Shown here: positions 8,126 to 17,137 of the stretch, piece after piece | Layout of the letters: every line of letters starts with the position of its first letter | Numbering within the stretch: the stretch's first letter is position 1 | From: Syntrophotaleaceae bacterium | GTDB lineage: Bacteria; Desulfobacterota; Desulfuromonadia; Desulfuromonadales; Syntrophotaleaceae | NCBI GenBank assembly: GCA_041390365.1 | Contig: JAWKQB010000001.1 | Span: 62,001 to 126,000, forward strand | Direction of reading: 5' to 3' | Length of the DNA stretch: 64,000 nt | The notes under the pieces: model-generated | The model's input: only the letters and a program-made list of their open reading frames with translations | Told to the model about the DNA's origin: nothing | Database searches by the model: none | Translations under genes and position numbers: made by a program

Positions 8126-9484
8126 TCAGTTTTCGACCTTTTCCTCAGGCGCTAACGACTCGATTTCCGCCTGCCTGGCCAGGGCTTTGCGCGTTTCCGG
8201 AGCCACCGGGTTTTCCAGCTGTGCCAGCAAGGGTTGGATGGAGGCTTTATAGGCCTTCATGTTGGCCTTCGAAATGGGGGCATCTGGGGTTTTTTTCAGT
8301 TTGTTCGGGTTGATGGGCTTGCCGTTCTTGGTCATGCGGAAGCACAGGTGAGGACCGGTCGCCAGGCCGGTGCTGCCCACGTATCCGATGATCTGGCCCT
8401 GGGCGACCCTTTTCCCCGTCTTCATGTTTCTGGCAAAGCGGCTCATGTGCAGATAGAGACTTTCGATGCCGTTGGCATGGCGAAGCTTGATGAAGTTGCC
8501 GTTGTATTTTGTGTAGCCGCTCCTGATGATGGTGCCGTTGCCGATCGCCTTGATAGGAGTGCCGGTAGGCGCTGCATAGTCGATGGCGGGGTGGGCTTTC
8601 CAGGTTTTGGTGATGGGGTGGAAACGGCGCAACGAAAAGCCGGATGAGATGCGGCTGAAGGACAGGGGAGCCCGCAGAAAAGCCTTACGCAGGCTTTTTC
8701 CCTTCCTGTCGTAGTAGGCGGCTTTTTGATCCCCATCCTTGTAGAGGAAGGCCTCGAAGGTTTCCCCCTGGTTGGTGAAGGTGGCTGCCAGGATCCGACC
8801 ATAACCGGCCGGGTTGCCCTCCCGGAAGCGTTTTTCCACCAGAACCTGGAAGCTGTCACCTGGATGTATATCCCGGATGAAATCCACATCCCAGGCGAAG
8901 ATGTCGGCGAGGTTGATGGCCAGGATCTCACTTTCACCCGTGCCCACGACCGCATCGAAAAGGTTGGACATGATGGTGCCGCTCACCACCTCTTCCCGAG
9001 TCGTATAGGGGATCGGCTCCCGTGCCACCTCGAATCCCTCTTCGCCCTGTCTGATAATCAACAGATCGTCTCTGTCGATGTCGTATTCAAGACTTTCGAA
9101 AGACCCGCCGAGCAGGGAAAGACGGTAATTCTGCCCCGCACACAATTTGGACAGGGGAAAGACATCTTTGCACTCCTGGCCGAGGTTGTGTATTTCCTGA
9201 GGGGTGAACAGGTGGCCAAGCAGGGAAGTAATGGTTTCTCCCGGCTGAATGGCCCCTTCCACCACTTCCCGTCTGATTTCCGGTTCAAGGGCCTGCTCCC
9301 TTGCAGGTTCCACGATCTCCGGCGGCTCTTCCATCGTTTCCTGTCGTGGGATCATGAAAAACAGTCCGCCGGCCAGAAGCGAAAAAACCAGAAGCGGCGC
9401 TGCAATCCGTCGCAGGGAGAGAGATCGCCTTGCCCGGGGCTGGTTGCTGAGACTGGATTTTTTGGGCTTGAAATCGAAATTCAT
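8126..9484 (-). CDS. M23 murein endopeptidase, OapA/MepM-type
   Basis: 452 aa. Basic N-terminus, one membrane helix (APLLVFSLLAGGLFFMI, ~29-45), a LysM/OapA-like segment (AIQPGETITSLLGHLFTPQEI), a Csd3-type second domain, then a lasso-fold M23 domain. The first zinc motif HPAIDY (His298, Asp302) is intact. In the second, usually HLH, the order is HLCFR (His379-Leu-Cys381), so the third zinc ligand would be Cys. GPHLC is embedded in the normal context ATGPHLCFRMTKNGKPINP. Function: cutting peptide cross-links in the periplasm. AGAGGT precedes the ATG. Confidence 0.85.
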   Translation of the reverse strand: MNFDFKPKKSSLSNQPRARRSLSLRRIAAPLLVFSLLAGGLFFMIPRQETMEEPPEIVEPAREQALEPEIRREVVEGAIQPGETITSLLGHLFTPQEIHNLGQECKDVFPLSKLCAGQNYRLSLLGGSFESLEYDIDRDDLLIIRQGEEGFEVAREPIPYTTREEVVSGTIMSNLFDAVVGTGESEILAINLADIFAWDVDFIRDIHPGDSFQVLVEKRFREGNPAGYGRILAATFTNQGETFEAFLYKDGDQKAAYYDRKGKSLRKAFLRAPLSFSRISSGFSLRRFHPITKTWKAHPAIDYAAPTGTPIKAIGNGTIIRSGYTKYNGNFIKLRHANGIESLYLHMSRFARNMKTGKRVAQGQIIGYVGSTGLATGPHLCFRMTKNGKPINPNKLKKTPDAPISKANMKAYKASIQPLLAQLENPVAPETRKALARQAEIESLAPEEKVEN

Positions 9485-10063
9485 TTATAACCTCTGAAAA
9501 AAATTCAGCCCGGACTATTCATGAATGTTGCTGCGACCGTTATCGGATCGGTCGGGTCAGCCGTTTCCGCTCCCCATTGAATGGGCGCGCTGCGAGTACT
9601 TGCTGCGCGAGCCGGAAATGTCCTGTTCCAGCCAGCACGCTTGCCGGTTTCGCAGGGAAACCACATGAATAAACCGGGCTTACCGTTCAGGTCGGACGAA
9701 TCCGTCCCTGAACCCTCCTCTCATCAAACCGGGGTGATTCTAACAGGCCCACCCTTGCTTTGTCCAGTCGCAATGTTTTTTCTGATGAGCGTTGATTTTG
9801 CGCTGGAAAAGGGGATAGAAAACTCTGCCGGGAGGCGCTCTTCCGCGCCGTCAATCGCTTGCTGCCCGGTGCCGGCCAGTGCGAGGGGCAATGCCTTTTC
9901 CCGGCTGCCTGCCGGGATCGGCGAAGGTGCTTTTGTCTTTCCGATAAACCAGGATTTTTACGCTGATCCGCTTGCCCTGTTCGGCGGTCATTGCCAATGA
10001 CCGGAAAATCCATTATCTTTGCTTGTCGTCAAAAGCGCTTCAACAGGAGACAGGATCCGACCG
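9485..10063. other. 579-nt gene-free region between divergent genes
   Basis: It separates the minus-strand M23 gene from the plus-strand M20 gene and must hold both promoters. An open frame of 139 codons exists at 9581-10000 but its translation looks non-biological and has no ribosome site. I see no tRNA, riboswitch core or repeat array. Confidence 0.4.
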
Positions 10064-11200
10064 ATGATCAACAAGGAACGAATTGCCGGCGAATTTTCGC
10101 GGCTGGCCGCCATTTCCAGCCCCGCTTTTCACGAGGGAGCCATATCCCGCTATCTGGCGGAGCGCCTGGAGCGCCTCGGCGGAACAGTCCATTTCGATGA
10201 TACGGGGGAGAAAATCGGCAGCGAGAGCGGCAATCTGTTTGCATTTTTTCCCCCAAACGGCAAGGACGGAAATCCTTTGCTGTTTTCGGTGCACATGGAC
10301 ACTGTGGGGCCGGCGGAAAACGTCTGTCCGGTCCTGAAGGATGGGGTCTTTACCAGTGCCGGCGAGACGATTCTCGGCGCCGACGACAAGGCGGGAATCG
10401 CCGAACTCATTGAGGCTCTGGAAGTCGTCCGGGAGCAGGGCATTGCCCACGGACCGATCGAGGTGGTGATCACGGTCTGCGAGGAGGTCGGACTGCTCGG
10501 CGCCAAACATCTGGATTCCCGGCGTCTGAAAGCCAGGCGGGGATTCGCTCTCGACACGCAGGGTGTGGACAGGCTGATCCGTACCGCACCGGCCGCCAAC
10601 AAGATGCGATTCGAAATCACCGGTCGGGAGTCTCATGCCGGAATCGCGCCGGAAAAAGGTGTTTCTGCCATTGCCGTGGCCGCCAGGGCCATCTCGACCA
10701 TGCGCCTGGGCCGGATCGACAGCGAAACCACGGCCAATATCGGCACCATTCAGGGCGGCCAGGCAACCAATATCATCCCCAGGAGCGTGGTCATGGAGGG
10801 GGAGGCGCGCAGCCACGATCCGGAAAAACTGACCGCCCAGACCGAGCATATGGTTGCCTGCTTCACAGAGGCCGCCCTGCAGTCGGAGCAGGTCATCGAC
10901 GGGGAAAGAGTGGCCGTGACGGTCCGCAGCGAGGTCCTCAACGACTACCCCCACATGGCGGTCGCGGTCGACAGCCCGGTCGTGCTGCTTGCAGCCAAAG
11001 CCGCCGAAAGGCTGGGCAGAATTCTCGACATCAAAGACGGAGGCGGAGGGAGCGACGCCAACATTTTCAACGACTACGGCATCGAAACGGTCATCCTCGG
11101 CACCGGCATGACACGGGTCCATTCCGTTGAGGAAAGCGTCTCGGTAGCCGACATGGTCCGGGTGGCGGAACTGCTGGTGGAGATTATTCGGGTGGCTTGA
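10064..11200 (+). CDS. M20 family metallopeptidase (PepT-like aminopeptidase)
   Basis: 378 aa. Metal ligands of the M20 clan are visible: HMDTV near residue 83, GADDKAG ~107-113, the Glu pair CEEVGLLG ~140, LDTQG ~165, and the C-terminal GGGGSDANIF. A dimerisation (lid) domain starts near AAANKMRFEITGRESHAG. The family removes N-terminal residues from small peptides or deacylates amino-acid conjugates using two zinc ions; PepT-like tripeptidase is the closest named type. The start MINKERIAGEF follows AGGAG/CAGGA. A longer in-frame start at 10019 lacks family similarity. Confidence 0.85.
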   Translation: MINKERIAGEFSRLAAISSPAFHEGAISRYLAERLERLGGTVHFDDTGEKIGSESGNLFAFFPPNGKDGNPLLFSVHMDTVGPAENVCPVLKDGVFTSAGETILGADDKAGIAELIEALEVVREQGIAHGPIEVVITVCEEVGLLGAKHLDSRRLKARRGFALDTQGVDRLIRTAPAANKMRFEITGRESHAGIAPEKGVSAIAVAARAISTMRLGRIDSETTANIGTIQGGQATNIIPRSVVMEGEARSHDPEKLTAQTEHMVACFTEAALQSEQVIDGERVAVTVRSEVLNDYPHMAVAVDSPVVLLAAKAAERLGRILDIKDGGGGSDANIFNDYGIETVILGTGMTRVHSVEESVSVADMVRVAELLVEIIRVA

Positions 11201-11234
11201 GAGGGGCGCCGATCGGCCGGACCACCAGATACGA

Positions 11235-11304
11235 GGGCAGACACACAGGTCTGCCCCTACAGGGCCGGGACGTTTATTGTAGGGGCGGACCCGTGTGTCC
11301 GCCC
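11235..11304. repeat. Inverted repeat of the GTAGGGGCGGACCCGTGTGTCC type
   Basis: Two 27-nt arms (11235-11261 and 11278-11304) match in 24 of 27 positions when one is reversed, around a 16-nt loop. The arm motif TAGGGGCGGACCCGTGTGTC is one I know as a palindromic intergenic repeat in diverse bacteria. It sits between the M20 peptidase and hrpB and lacks a T-run. Confidence 0.75.
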
Positions 11305-11328
11305 GAATCCGTTATATCCAGGAAATTC

Positions 11329-13863
11329 ATGACGTTATCCTTCCCCCCGCTCCCCATCGACCCGCTCCTCCCCGATCTCCGTCAGGCTCTGGCCGACCAT
11401 AACGCCGTCGTCCTCCAGGCCGAGCCGGGGGCAGGGAAGACCACCCGGGTTCCCCTGGCGCTGATGGCCCAGTCCTGGCTGGCCGGGCAGCGTATCTGGA
11501 TGCTCGAGCCGCGGCGGCTTGCCGCCGCCCATGCCGCCCGGTACATGGCCCGGCTGCTGGGGGAGCCGGTGGGTGAACGGGTCGGGTACGCGATCCGTTT
11601 CGAACGCCGGGTTTCGCCAAGAACCCGCGTCGAGGTCATAACCGAAGGGCTCCTGACCAGGCGTCTGCAGAATGACCCCCTGCTGGAGGGGGTCGGGCTG
11701 GTCATTTTCGACGAATTCCATGAGCGTAACCTGCACAGCGATCTGGCCCTCGCCCTCTGTCGGGACATCCAGCAGGGCCTGCGCGAAGATCTCAGGCTGC
11801 TGGTCATGTCCGCCACTCTCGATGCCGAGCCCGTCTCGGACCTTTTGGGAGGAGCACCTTTGTTGACCAGCCGGGGACGCAGTTTTCCCGTGGCCGTCCG
11901 TTATCTGGAACGGGAGCCGCAAGGCAGGCTCGCCGACTATACGACCGGAGCAATTTTACGGACTCTTGCCGACTCCGAGGGCGACCTGCTGGTTTTTCTG
12001 CCCGGTGTCGGGGACATCCGCCGCTGCCAGGAACAGCTGCAGGGAACCGTCGCGGAGGGGGAAACCTTGATCTGCCCTCTCTACGGAGACCTGCCTTTCG
12101 ACGACCAGCAGAAAGCCCTGCGCCCGGCCGACCGGCGCAAGATCGTGCTGGCCACCAACATCGCCGAAACCAGTCTGACCATCGAGGGAGTCAGGGTGGT
12201 GATCGACAGCGGATTCATGCGCCGGCCTCGTTTCGATCCGGCCTCCGGCCTCGAGCGCCTGGAAACGGTGCGGATTTCCCGGGCCAATGCGGAGCAACGG
12301 GCAGGGCGCGCGGGCCGATTGGCTCCCGGAATCTGTCTGCGGCTCTGGCCGGAAGCCCGGCAGGGTGAACTTCTCTCTTTTTCTCCTGCCGAGATTCGCA
12401 GCGCCGATCTGACCGGACTGGTTCTGGAGCTGGCCCGGTGGGGGACCCCCGATGCCCATCAGCTGGCCTGGCTGGACCCGCCGGCCGAAGGGGTTTTGAA
12501 GCAGGGACGGGATCTTCTGGTTCTGCTGGGCGCACTGGATGAAGCCGGACGGATCACTCCCGCGGGGGAAACGATGGCCGCCCTGCCGATCCACCCCCGC
12601 CTGGCTGCTCTGTTGCGGGCCGGGGAGAGGCTCGGGCAGGTGGGACTGGCCTGCGATCTGGCGGCCCTGCTGTCTGAGCGGGATCCCCTGGCAGGGCGTG
12701 AACAGGCTCCCCATCGCACCCGGTGCGATCTGCTTGAGCGTCTTGAACTCCTGGACGATTGGCGCAGTGGTCGTACGAATTCTGCGGCAGGAGGGAAGGC
12801 AGAATCTCTTCGCCCGGTCGAGCGTGCCGCCCGATACTGGCGGGAGCAGTTGGGGGCGGAAAACGCCGGCAGCAGCAGGCCGGCCGACGAAGATATGGTC
12901 GGCCGATTGCTGGCGGCCGCCTATCCTGACCGGATCGGGCGAAAAAGGGCGGGCACCCTTGACCGCTATCATTTCAGTGGCGGGCAGGGAGGCCGGATTT
13001 CGCCCCGCAGCGGGGTCGGGGAGGCGGATTTTCTGGTGGCGGTCACCATGAGCGGCGGGGATCGGGGGGACGGCTCGATTCAGACCGCCTGTTCCCTCAC
13101 CCCGGACATTATCGAGCAGGAATTCGGCCCGCGGCTCGTTTGGGACCGAAGGGTGGAGTGGGATCGGGAGCAGGAGCGGGTTGTCGCTCGGGAAGAGCGG
13201 AAGCTTGGTGCGCTGATTCTAACCGTACGGCCGGTCATAGCCGGGTCGGGGGAGTCTCTGGCCGCCCTTCTGACGGGTCTTCGTCTTCTGGGTCTCGAAA
13301 CCCTTGGCTGGAGCGATGCATCCAGGCAGGTGGCGAACAGGATCAAGTTCCTGGCCCGCACTTTTCCCGAACAGGACTGGCCCGATTGCAGCGAAGAGGC
13401 CATTCTTGCCGATGTCGAAAATTGGCTGGCACCTTTTCTTGCCGGTGCCCGCAGCCGGGCCGACCTGGAACTCATCGACCCGCTGCCGGCCCTGCTGGGT
13501 CGCCTCGACTGGCGCCAGCAGCGGCGGCTGGAAGAGCTTGCCCCGACTCGTCTCAAAGTCCCCAGCGGCCATTTCTGCAATCTGTCATATCCCGGTCAGG
13601 GGGCGCCGGTTCTGGCGGTCAAACTGCAGGAGCTTTTCGGATTGGCCGAGACGCCGCGGGTGGCCGGGGGGCGGGTTCCGGTCCTCATTCACCTGCTTTC
13701 CCCCGCCCGGCGTCCGGTTGCGGTAACCGCCGACCTGCAGAGCTTCTGGCAGCAAGGCTACCCCGAGGTCAGGAAGGAACTGGCCGGTCGTTATCCCAAG
13801 CATCCCTGGCCGCAGGATCCCTGGAAGGCTTTGCCGACCCGTTTCGTCAAACGGAGAAATTGA
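11329..13863 (+). CDS. hrpB: ATP-dependent helicase HrpB
   Basis: 844 aa, normal family length. DEAH-box helicase motifs: I (EPGAGKTT) near residue 38, Ia, II as DEFH (IFDEFHERNL), III (MSATLDAEPV), V (ATNIAETSLTIEGVRVV), VI (QRAGRAGRLAPGICLRLW). Then the winged-helix and ratchet regions of DEAH proteins and the HrpB-specific C-terminal domain ending KHPWPQDPWKALPTRFVKRR. The role in bacteria is poorly defined; DEAH RNA helicases remodel RNA. The ATG at 11329 follows CCAGGA. An upstream in-frame extension only translates the inverted repeat. Confidence 0.95.
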   Translation: MTLSFPPLPIDPLLPDLRQALADHNAVVLQAEPGAGKTTRVPLALMAQSWLAGQRIWMLEPRRLAAAHAARYMARLLGEPVGERVGYAIRFERRVSPRTRVEVITEGLLTRRLQNDPLLEGVGLVIFDEFHERNLHSDLALALCRDIQQGLREDLRLLVMSATLDAEPVSDLLGGAPLLTSRGRSFPVAVRYLEREPQGRLADYTTGAILRTLADSEGDLLVFLPGVGDIRRCQEQLQGTVAEGETLICPLYGDLPFDDQQKALRPADRRKIVLATNIAETSLTIEGVRVVIDSGFMRRPRFDPASGLERLETVRISRANAEQRAGRAGRLAPGICLRLWPEARQGELLSFSPAEIRSADLTGLVLELARWGTPDAHQLAWLDPPAEGVLKQGRDLLVLLGALDEAGRITPAGETMAALPIHPRLAALLRAGERLGQVGLACDLAALLSERDPLAGREQAPHRTRCDLLERLELLDDWRSGRTNSAAGGKAESLRPVERAARYWREQLGAENAGSSRPADEDMVGRLLAAAYPDRIGRKRAGTLDRYHFSGGQGGRISPRSGVGEADFLVAVTMSGGDRGDGSIQTACSLTPDIIEQEFGPRLVWDRRVEWDREQERVVAREERKLGALILTVRPVIAGSGESLAALLTGLRLLGLETLGWSDASRQVANRIKFLARTFPEQDWPDCSEEAILADVENWLAPFLAGARSRADLELIDPLPALLGRLDWRQQRRLEELAPTRLKVPSGHFCNLSYPGQGAPVLAVKLQELFGLAETPRVAGGRVPVLIHLLSPARRPVAVTADLQSFWQQGYPEVRKELAGRYPKHPWPQDPWKALPTRFVKRRN

Positions 13864-13932
13864 AGTATCCTTTGCAACAGGAGCCTGCCGGGTTCCCGGC
13901 GATCCCTGTTTTCCCTTAAATCGAGGCACGGT

Positions 13933-15096
13933 GTGGCCCCTCCGAACAGCACTCCCCTCTACAGTTGGCCGTTTTTGTGTATGGCTCTGGGAAATTTTTC
14001 CTCAAGCGCCAGCTTCAGCGTGTTTTTTCTCTTTCCGCTGATCATCGAGGATTATGGCGGCTCCGAGGCGGACATCGGGCTGATCATGGGTATCTTCGTT
14101 CTTGCCTCCACCCTCTCCCGGCCATGGATTTCGGACATGGTCGATCGTATCGGCCGTAAAAGGAGTTTCACCGTCGGCTCCCTGTTGATGACCCTGCTGC
14201 CGTTTTTTTATCCGGCCGGCGATCTGGAGCTGAGCATTATCTATCTGCCCCTGCTGGCGTTGCGCATCGTGCATGGCATCGGCCTGGCTCTCTGTTTTAC
14301 CGCCGCCTTCACCTATGTGGCCGACATCGTACCCGCTACCCGGTTGAACGAGGGGATCGGCATGTTCGGAATCTCCGGCCTGGTCGGGATAGCGGTCGGC
14401 CCTCTGCTGGCCGAAGCGGCTCTCAATCGCTACGGCGCTTCGGGTTTTTTCCTGAGCGCTTCCGCCCTGGCTGTTGTCGGTCTGATATGCCACCTCCCTT
14501 TGAGGGAAACCCTGCCGCAAGGATTGGAGGCCGGCAGGATGACCTTCTTCGCCGTGCTGAGGCAGCCAAGAATGCTGCTGGTCACGGCCCTGGCAGTGCT
14601 GTTCGGTTTCGGCCTGACAGGTTCCGGGAATTTTGTCGCGCCCCTGGCCGAGCATCGCCACATCTCCTTTGCGTCTCTCTTTTTCATCTCCTATTCCGCC
14701 TCGGCTGTTACCATCCGATTGTTCGGCGGCCGGCTGGCCGATCGGGTCGGTGAGCACCGTGTCGTGCCCTATGGGTTCGCCATCGCCGGAGTCGGTCTTT
14801 TTGTCCTGGTTCTGGTGACCAATCCGGTTTTACTGGCTCTGGCAGGGCTGGCTGCCGGTGCCGGGCACGGCCTGCTCTTTCCCACACTCAACAGCTGGGC
14901 TGTGCGCAGCCAGCCGCCAGCCCTGAGAGGCAAGGTCACCGGCATCTACACCGGGGCACTGGACGGCGGCAATTTCGCCGGCTCCGTCCTGCTGGGTTTT
15001 ATCGGCGAATGGGCCGGCCTGTCGGTGCTTTTTCTGTGTGCTGGGGCCGCATTGTGGGCAGGACTGCTGGTTCTGAAGGTTTCCCGCCGCGTTTGA
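13933..15096 (+). CDS. Major facilitator superfamily transporter
   Basis: 387 aa from GTG (GAGG upstream), twelve predicted membrane helices. The loop-2/3 signature appears as DMVDRIGRKRSF between helices 2 and 3 and again as RLADRVGEHR in the second half, marking the duplicated 6+6 layout. The sequence resembles the drug/sugar-efflux type of MFS permease, but nothing shows the substrate. It starts 69 nt after hrpB and may be transcribed with it. Confidence 0.85.
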   Translation: MAPPNSTPLYSWPFLCMALGNFSSSASFSVFFLFPLIIEDYGGSEADIGLIMGIFVLASTLSRPWISDMVDRIGRKRSFTVGSLLMTLLPFFYPAGDLELSIIYLPLLALRIVHGIGLALCFTAAFTYVADIVPATRLNEGIGMFGISGLVGIAVGPLLAEAALNRYGASGFFLSASALAVVGLICHLPLRETLPQGLEAGRMTFFAVLRQPRMLLVTALAVLFGFGLTGSGNFVAPLAEHRHISFASLFFISYSASAVTIRLFGGRLADRVGEHRVVPYGFAIAGVGLFVLVLVTNPVLLALAGLAAGAGHGLLFPTLNSWAVRSQPPALRGKVTGIYTGALDGGNFAGSVLLGFIGEWAGLSVLFLCAGAALWAGLLVLKVSRRV

Positions 15097-15219
15097 CCTG
15101 AAATATGTCCCTCCACGTACTAATCAATGATGGCGGAACCTTGCCGTAGGCTTTCAGCAACCTCTGTCCCGTCCCCCGCCTATAGATTACACTCATAAAA
15201 AGATGTGAATTATTAATCC
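15097..15219. other. Upstream part of the 568-nt gap before the FIST operon
   Basis: This stretch lies between the MFS gene and the sigma-54 promoter. It should contain the activator's binding site if the promoter is real, but I found no obvious long palindrome. No gene is supported here. Confidence 0.4.
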
Positions 15220-15235
15220 TGGTATGCAATTTGCA
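15220..15235 (+). promoter_or_regulatory. Sigma-54 (-24/-12) promoter
   Basis: TGGTATGCAATTTGCA keeps the invariant GG (15221-15222) and GC (15233-15234) at 12-nt offset with the TTGCA downstream element. It differs from the best consensus at the two C positions after TGG. Start of transcription would be near 15246, leaving a ~420-nt leader before the first gene. Confidence 0.6.
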
Positions 15236-15664
15236 AATCACGTGGATTGAAAAGCCGGTACGGATGAAACGCTGTTTTTTTCCCGTTGTCGTTTCCTCAA
15301 ATCCCGACCCGCTTTTTAATTGGAAACCCTTGGTACTCTTTCTTCACCTCGCCGGTTTTTAAGGCTTCCAGCCATTTTTAAAACGGTGAATCCAGGGTCA
15401 TGGCCTTGACACCGATGTTATAACAGGTGGTCAAGACTTTGACGGAAATAATTAATAATTGAAGCTTCATTCTGGGGCGGACGGTTCATTCGGTTCCGCC
15501 ATCCGATTCGGTTGGAAGAAAGTTCCGATTTAATGAAAAGAGAAAAACCGTTAAAACAATCTTTGGTAGGGCGGAACCAGAATTGGCACCGCTGACCGGA
15601 GGCAGATCAACCTTCGGTCTCTGCAAAATTATCAGGTGGAGTGCATTAATCAGGAGGTGTTTTT
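15236..15664 (+). other. Long AT-rich leader before the FIST gene
   Basis: If transcription starts at the sigma-54 promoter, this is a ~420-nt untranslated leader, AT-rich compared with the rest of the window. A 33-codon frame begins at 15264 but has no ribosome site. Short inverted pieces (GGCGGAC/TTCCGCC near 15480-15510) occur, but no known riboswitch core is visible. A second promoter within it is possible. Confidence 0.4.
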
Positions 15665-17065
15665 ATGGCTGGTAAAATTCGTCAGATGATCGACACCATC
15701 ATGGAGCAAAAGGCCAAGGACAACCCTATGATGGAAAGGGTTATCAAGGCCAAGATGATTCTTAAAGGGATCAATCCCGTCCGCTACACGGATCAGTCGG
15801 AGGATGACCCGGCCATCATTTCCCAACTCGAGAGCATGATGGCCACCCTGGGCGCTGCCGCGACTCCGTCTTCGACAGCGGCAAGCAGGCCGGCACCCAT
15901 GCCTGCGGCAGCTCCGGCCGGACCTTCAACGTCTTCCCGGATCAGCAAAAGCGCAAACGCAAGGATCAAGACGGGCTACTCCACCAATCCCTTCACTCCC
16001 GCCTGCATTGGGGAAATCCGCAATCAACTGGCGGAAGTGGATCCCTCTCTGGTCATTTTCTTTTCGTCGACCAAACATGCCCCGGCGGTGGTCAGCCGCC
16101 AGATGCAGTCCGCTTTTCCAAAAGCGAAAGTCATCGGTTGCTCCACTGCGGGGGAAATTGTCTCCGGCCACATGCTGACCGACTCCATCGTGGCCATGGG
16201 GTTTTCTGCCGAAGCCGCCGGCAACTGCGAAATCCAGATTATTGAAAACCCTGCCAGCCGAGAGAGCATCGAGGCAGCCTGTAAAAAATTCGAGTCCCAT
16301 TTCGGTGAATCCATGGCCGCCATGGATCCTTCGAGCTATGTGGGCATACTGCTGATCGACGGTTTAGCCGGAGCCGAGGAAGGGTTCATGGCGAATCTCG
16401 GCGACCTTACCAACGTCAACTTTATCGGCGGCTCCGCCGGCGATGACCTGAAGTTTTCCGGAACCCATCTGTATGCCCAGGGAAAAAGCCATACCGGTGC
16501 CGCAGTTATCGCTCTTTTGAAACCCGGCATCCGCTTCTCCTTCATCAAAACCCAGAGTTTCCGTTTGGTCGGAAAAACTCTGCGGGTCACCAAGGCCAAC
16601 GAGTCCAGCCGCGAGGTGCTGCAGTTCAACGACAAGCCTGCCGTTGAGGCTTATGCCGAGGCCATCGGCGTACCCGTCGGCGAGCTGAGCCAGCGTTTCA
16701 TGCGCAATCCGATCGGATTGATTATCGAGGGGGAGCCCTACGTCCGCAGTCCTCAGCAGGTGAAGGGCGGGTCCGTTTGCTTCTATTGCGGAGTGAAGGA
16801 GGGAATGAAGCTCTCGCTGCTGGAGTCCACGGACATCATCGCCGATACGCGCAATGCCATCGCCCAGGCGGAAAAAGACCTCGGCGGGCTGTCAGCGCTG
16901 ATCGATTTCGACTGTATTCTGCGGACACTGGCTCTGCGCAATGAGAAATTGACCGGCGAGTACGGAAAACTTTTCGAAAAAGTTCCCACAATCGGTTTCA
17001 GCACCTACGGCGAGCAGTATATCGGGCATATCAACCAGACGGCCACCATGCTCGCCTTCGGCTAG
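15665..17065 (+). CDS. FIST-domain sensor protein
   Basis: 466 aa, preceded by AGGAGG. Residues 1-65 form a charged helical N-terminus (KIRQMIDTIMEQKAKDN). A low-complexity Ala/Pro/Ser/Thr linker follows (~66-100). FIST_N runs from about 105 to 290, with the conserved AKVIGCSTAGEI and FIGGSAGDDL motifs. FIST_C runs from about 300 to the end (GKPA-like FNDKPAVEAYAEAIG, ending IGFSTYGEQYIGHINQTATMLAFG). FIST domains are predicted ligand-binding sensors, cytosolic here because no signal peptide is present. It heads a six-gene block with Roadblock, V4R-like and ParA proteins, so it may feed a signal into them. Confidence 0.85.
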   Translation: MAGKIRQMIDTIMEQKAKDNPMMERVIKAKMILKGINPVRYTDQSEDDPAIISQLESMMATLGAAATPSSTAASRPAPMPAAAPAGPSTSSRISKSANARIKTGYSTNPFTPACIGEIRNQLAEVDPSLVIFFSSTKHAPAVVSRQMQSAFPKAKVIGCSTAGEIVSGHMLTDSIVAMGFSAEAAGNCEIQIIENPASRESIEAACKKFESHFGESMAAMDPSSYVGILLIDGLAGAEEGFMANLGDLTNVNFIGGSAGDDLKFSGTHLYAQGKSHTGAAVIALLKPGIRFSFIKTQSFRLVGKTLRVTKANESSREVLQFNDKPAVEAYAEAIGVPVGELSQRFMRNPIGLIIEGEPYVRSPQQVKGGSVCFYCGVKEGMKLSLLESTDIIADTRNAIAQAEKDLGGLSALIDFDCILRTLALRNEKLTGEYGKLFEKVPTIGFSTYGEQYIGHINQTATMLAFG

Positions 17066-17137
17066 AGGAAAATTTGGCATGGATCGATACCGTGCCTAAC
17101 GTCAACCTGTCTCAATCAACCATGAGGACGGTAAGCC

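Noticed and set aside
9581..10000. 139-codon open frame in the gap before the M20 peptidase
   Set aside because: No ribosome site and implausible composition; treated as intergenic.
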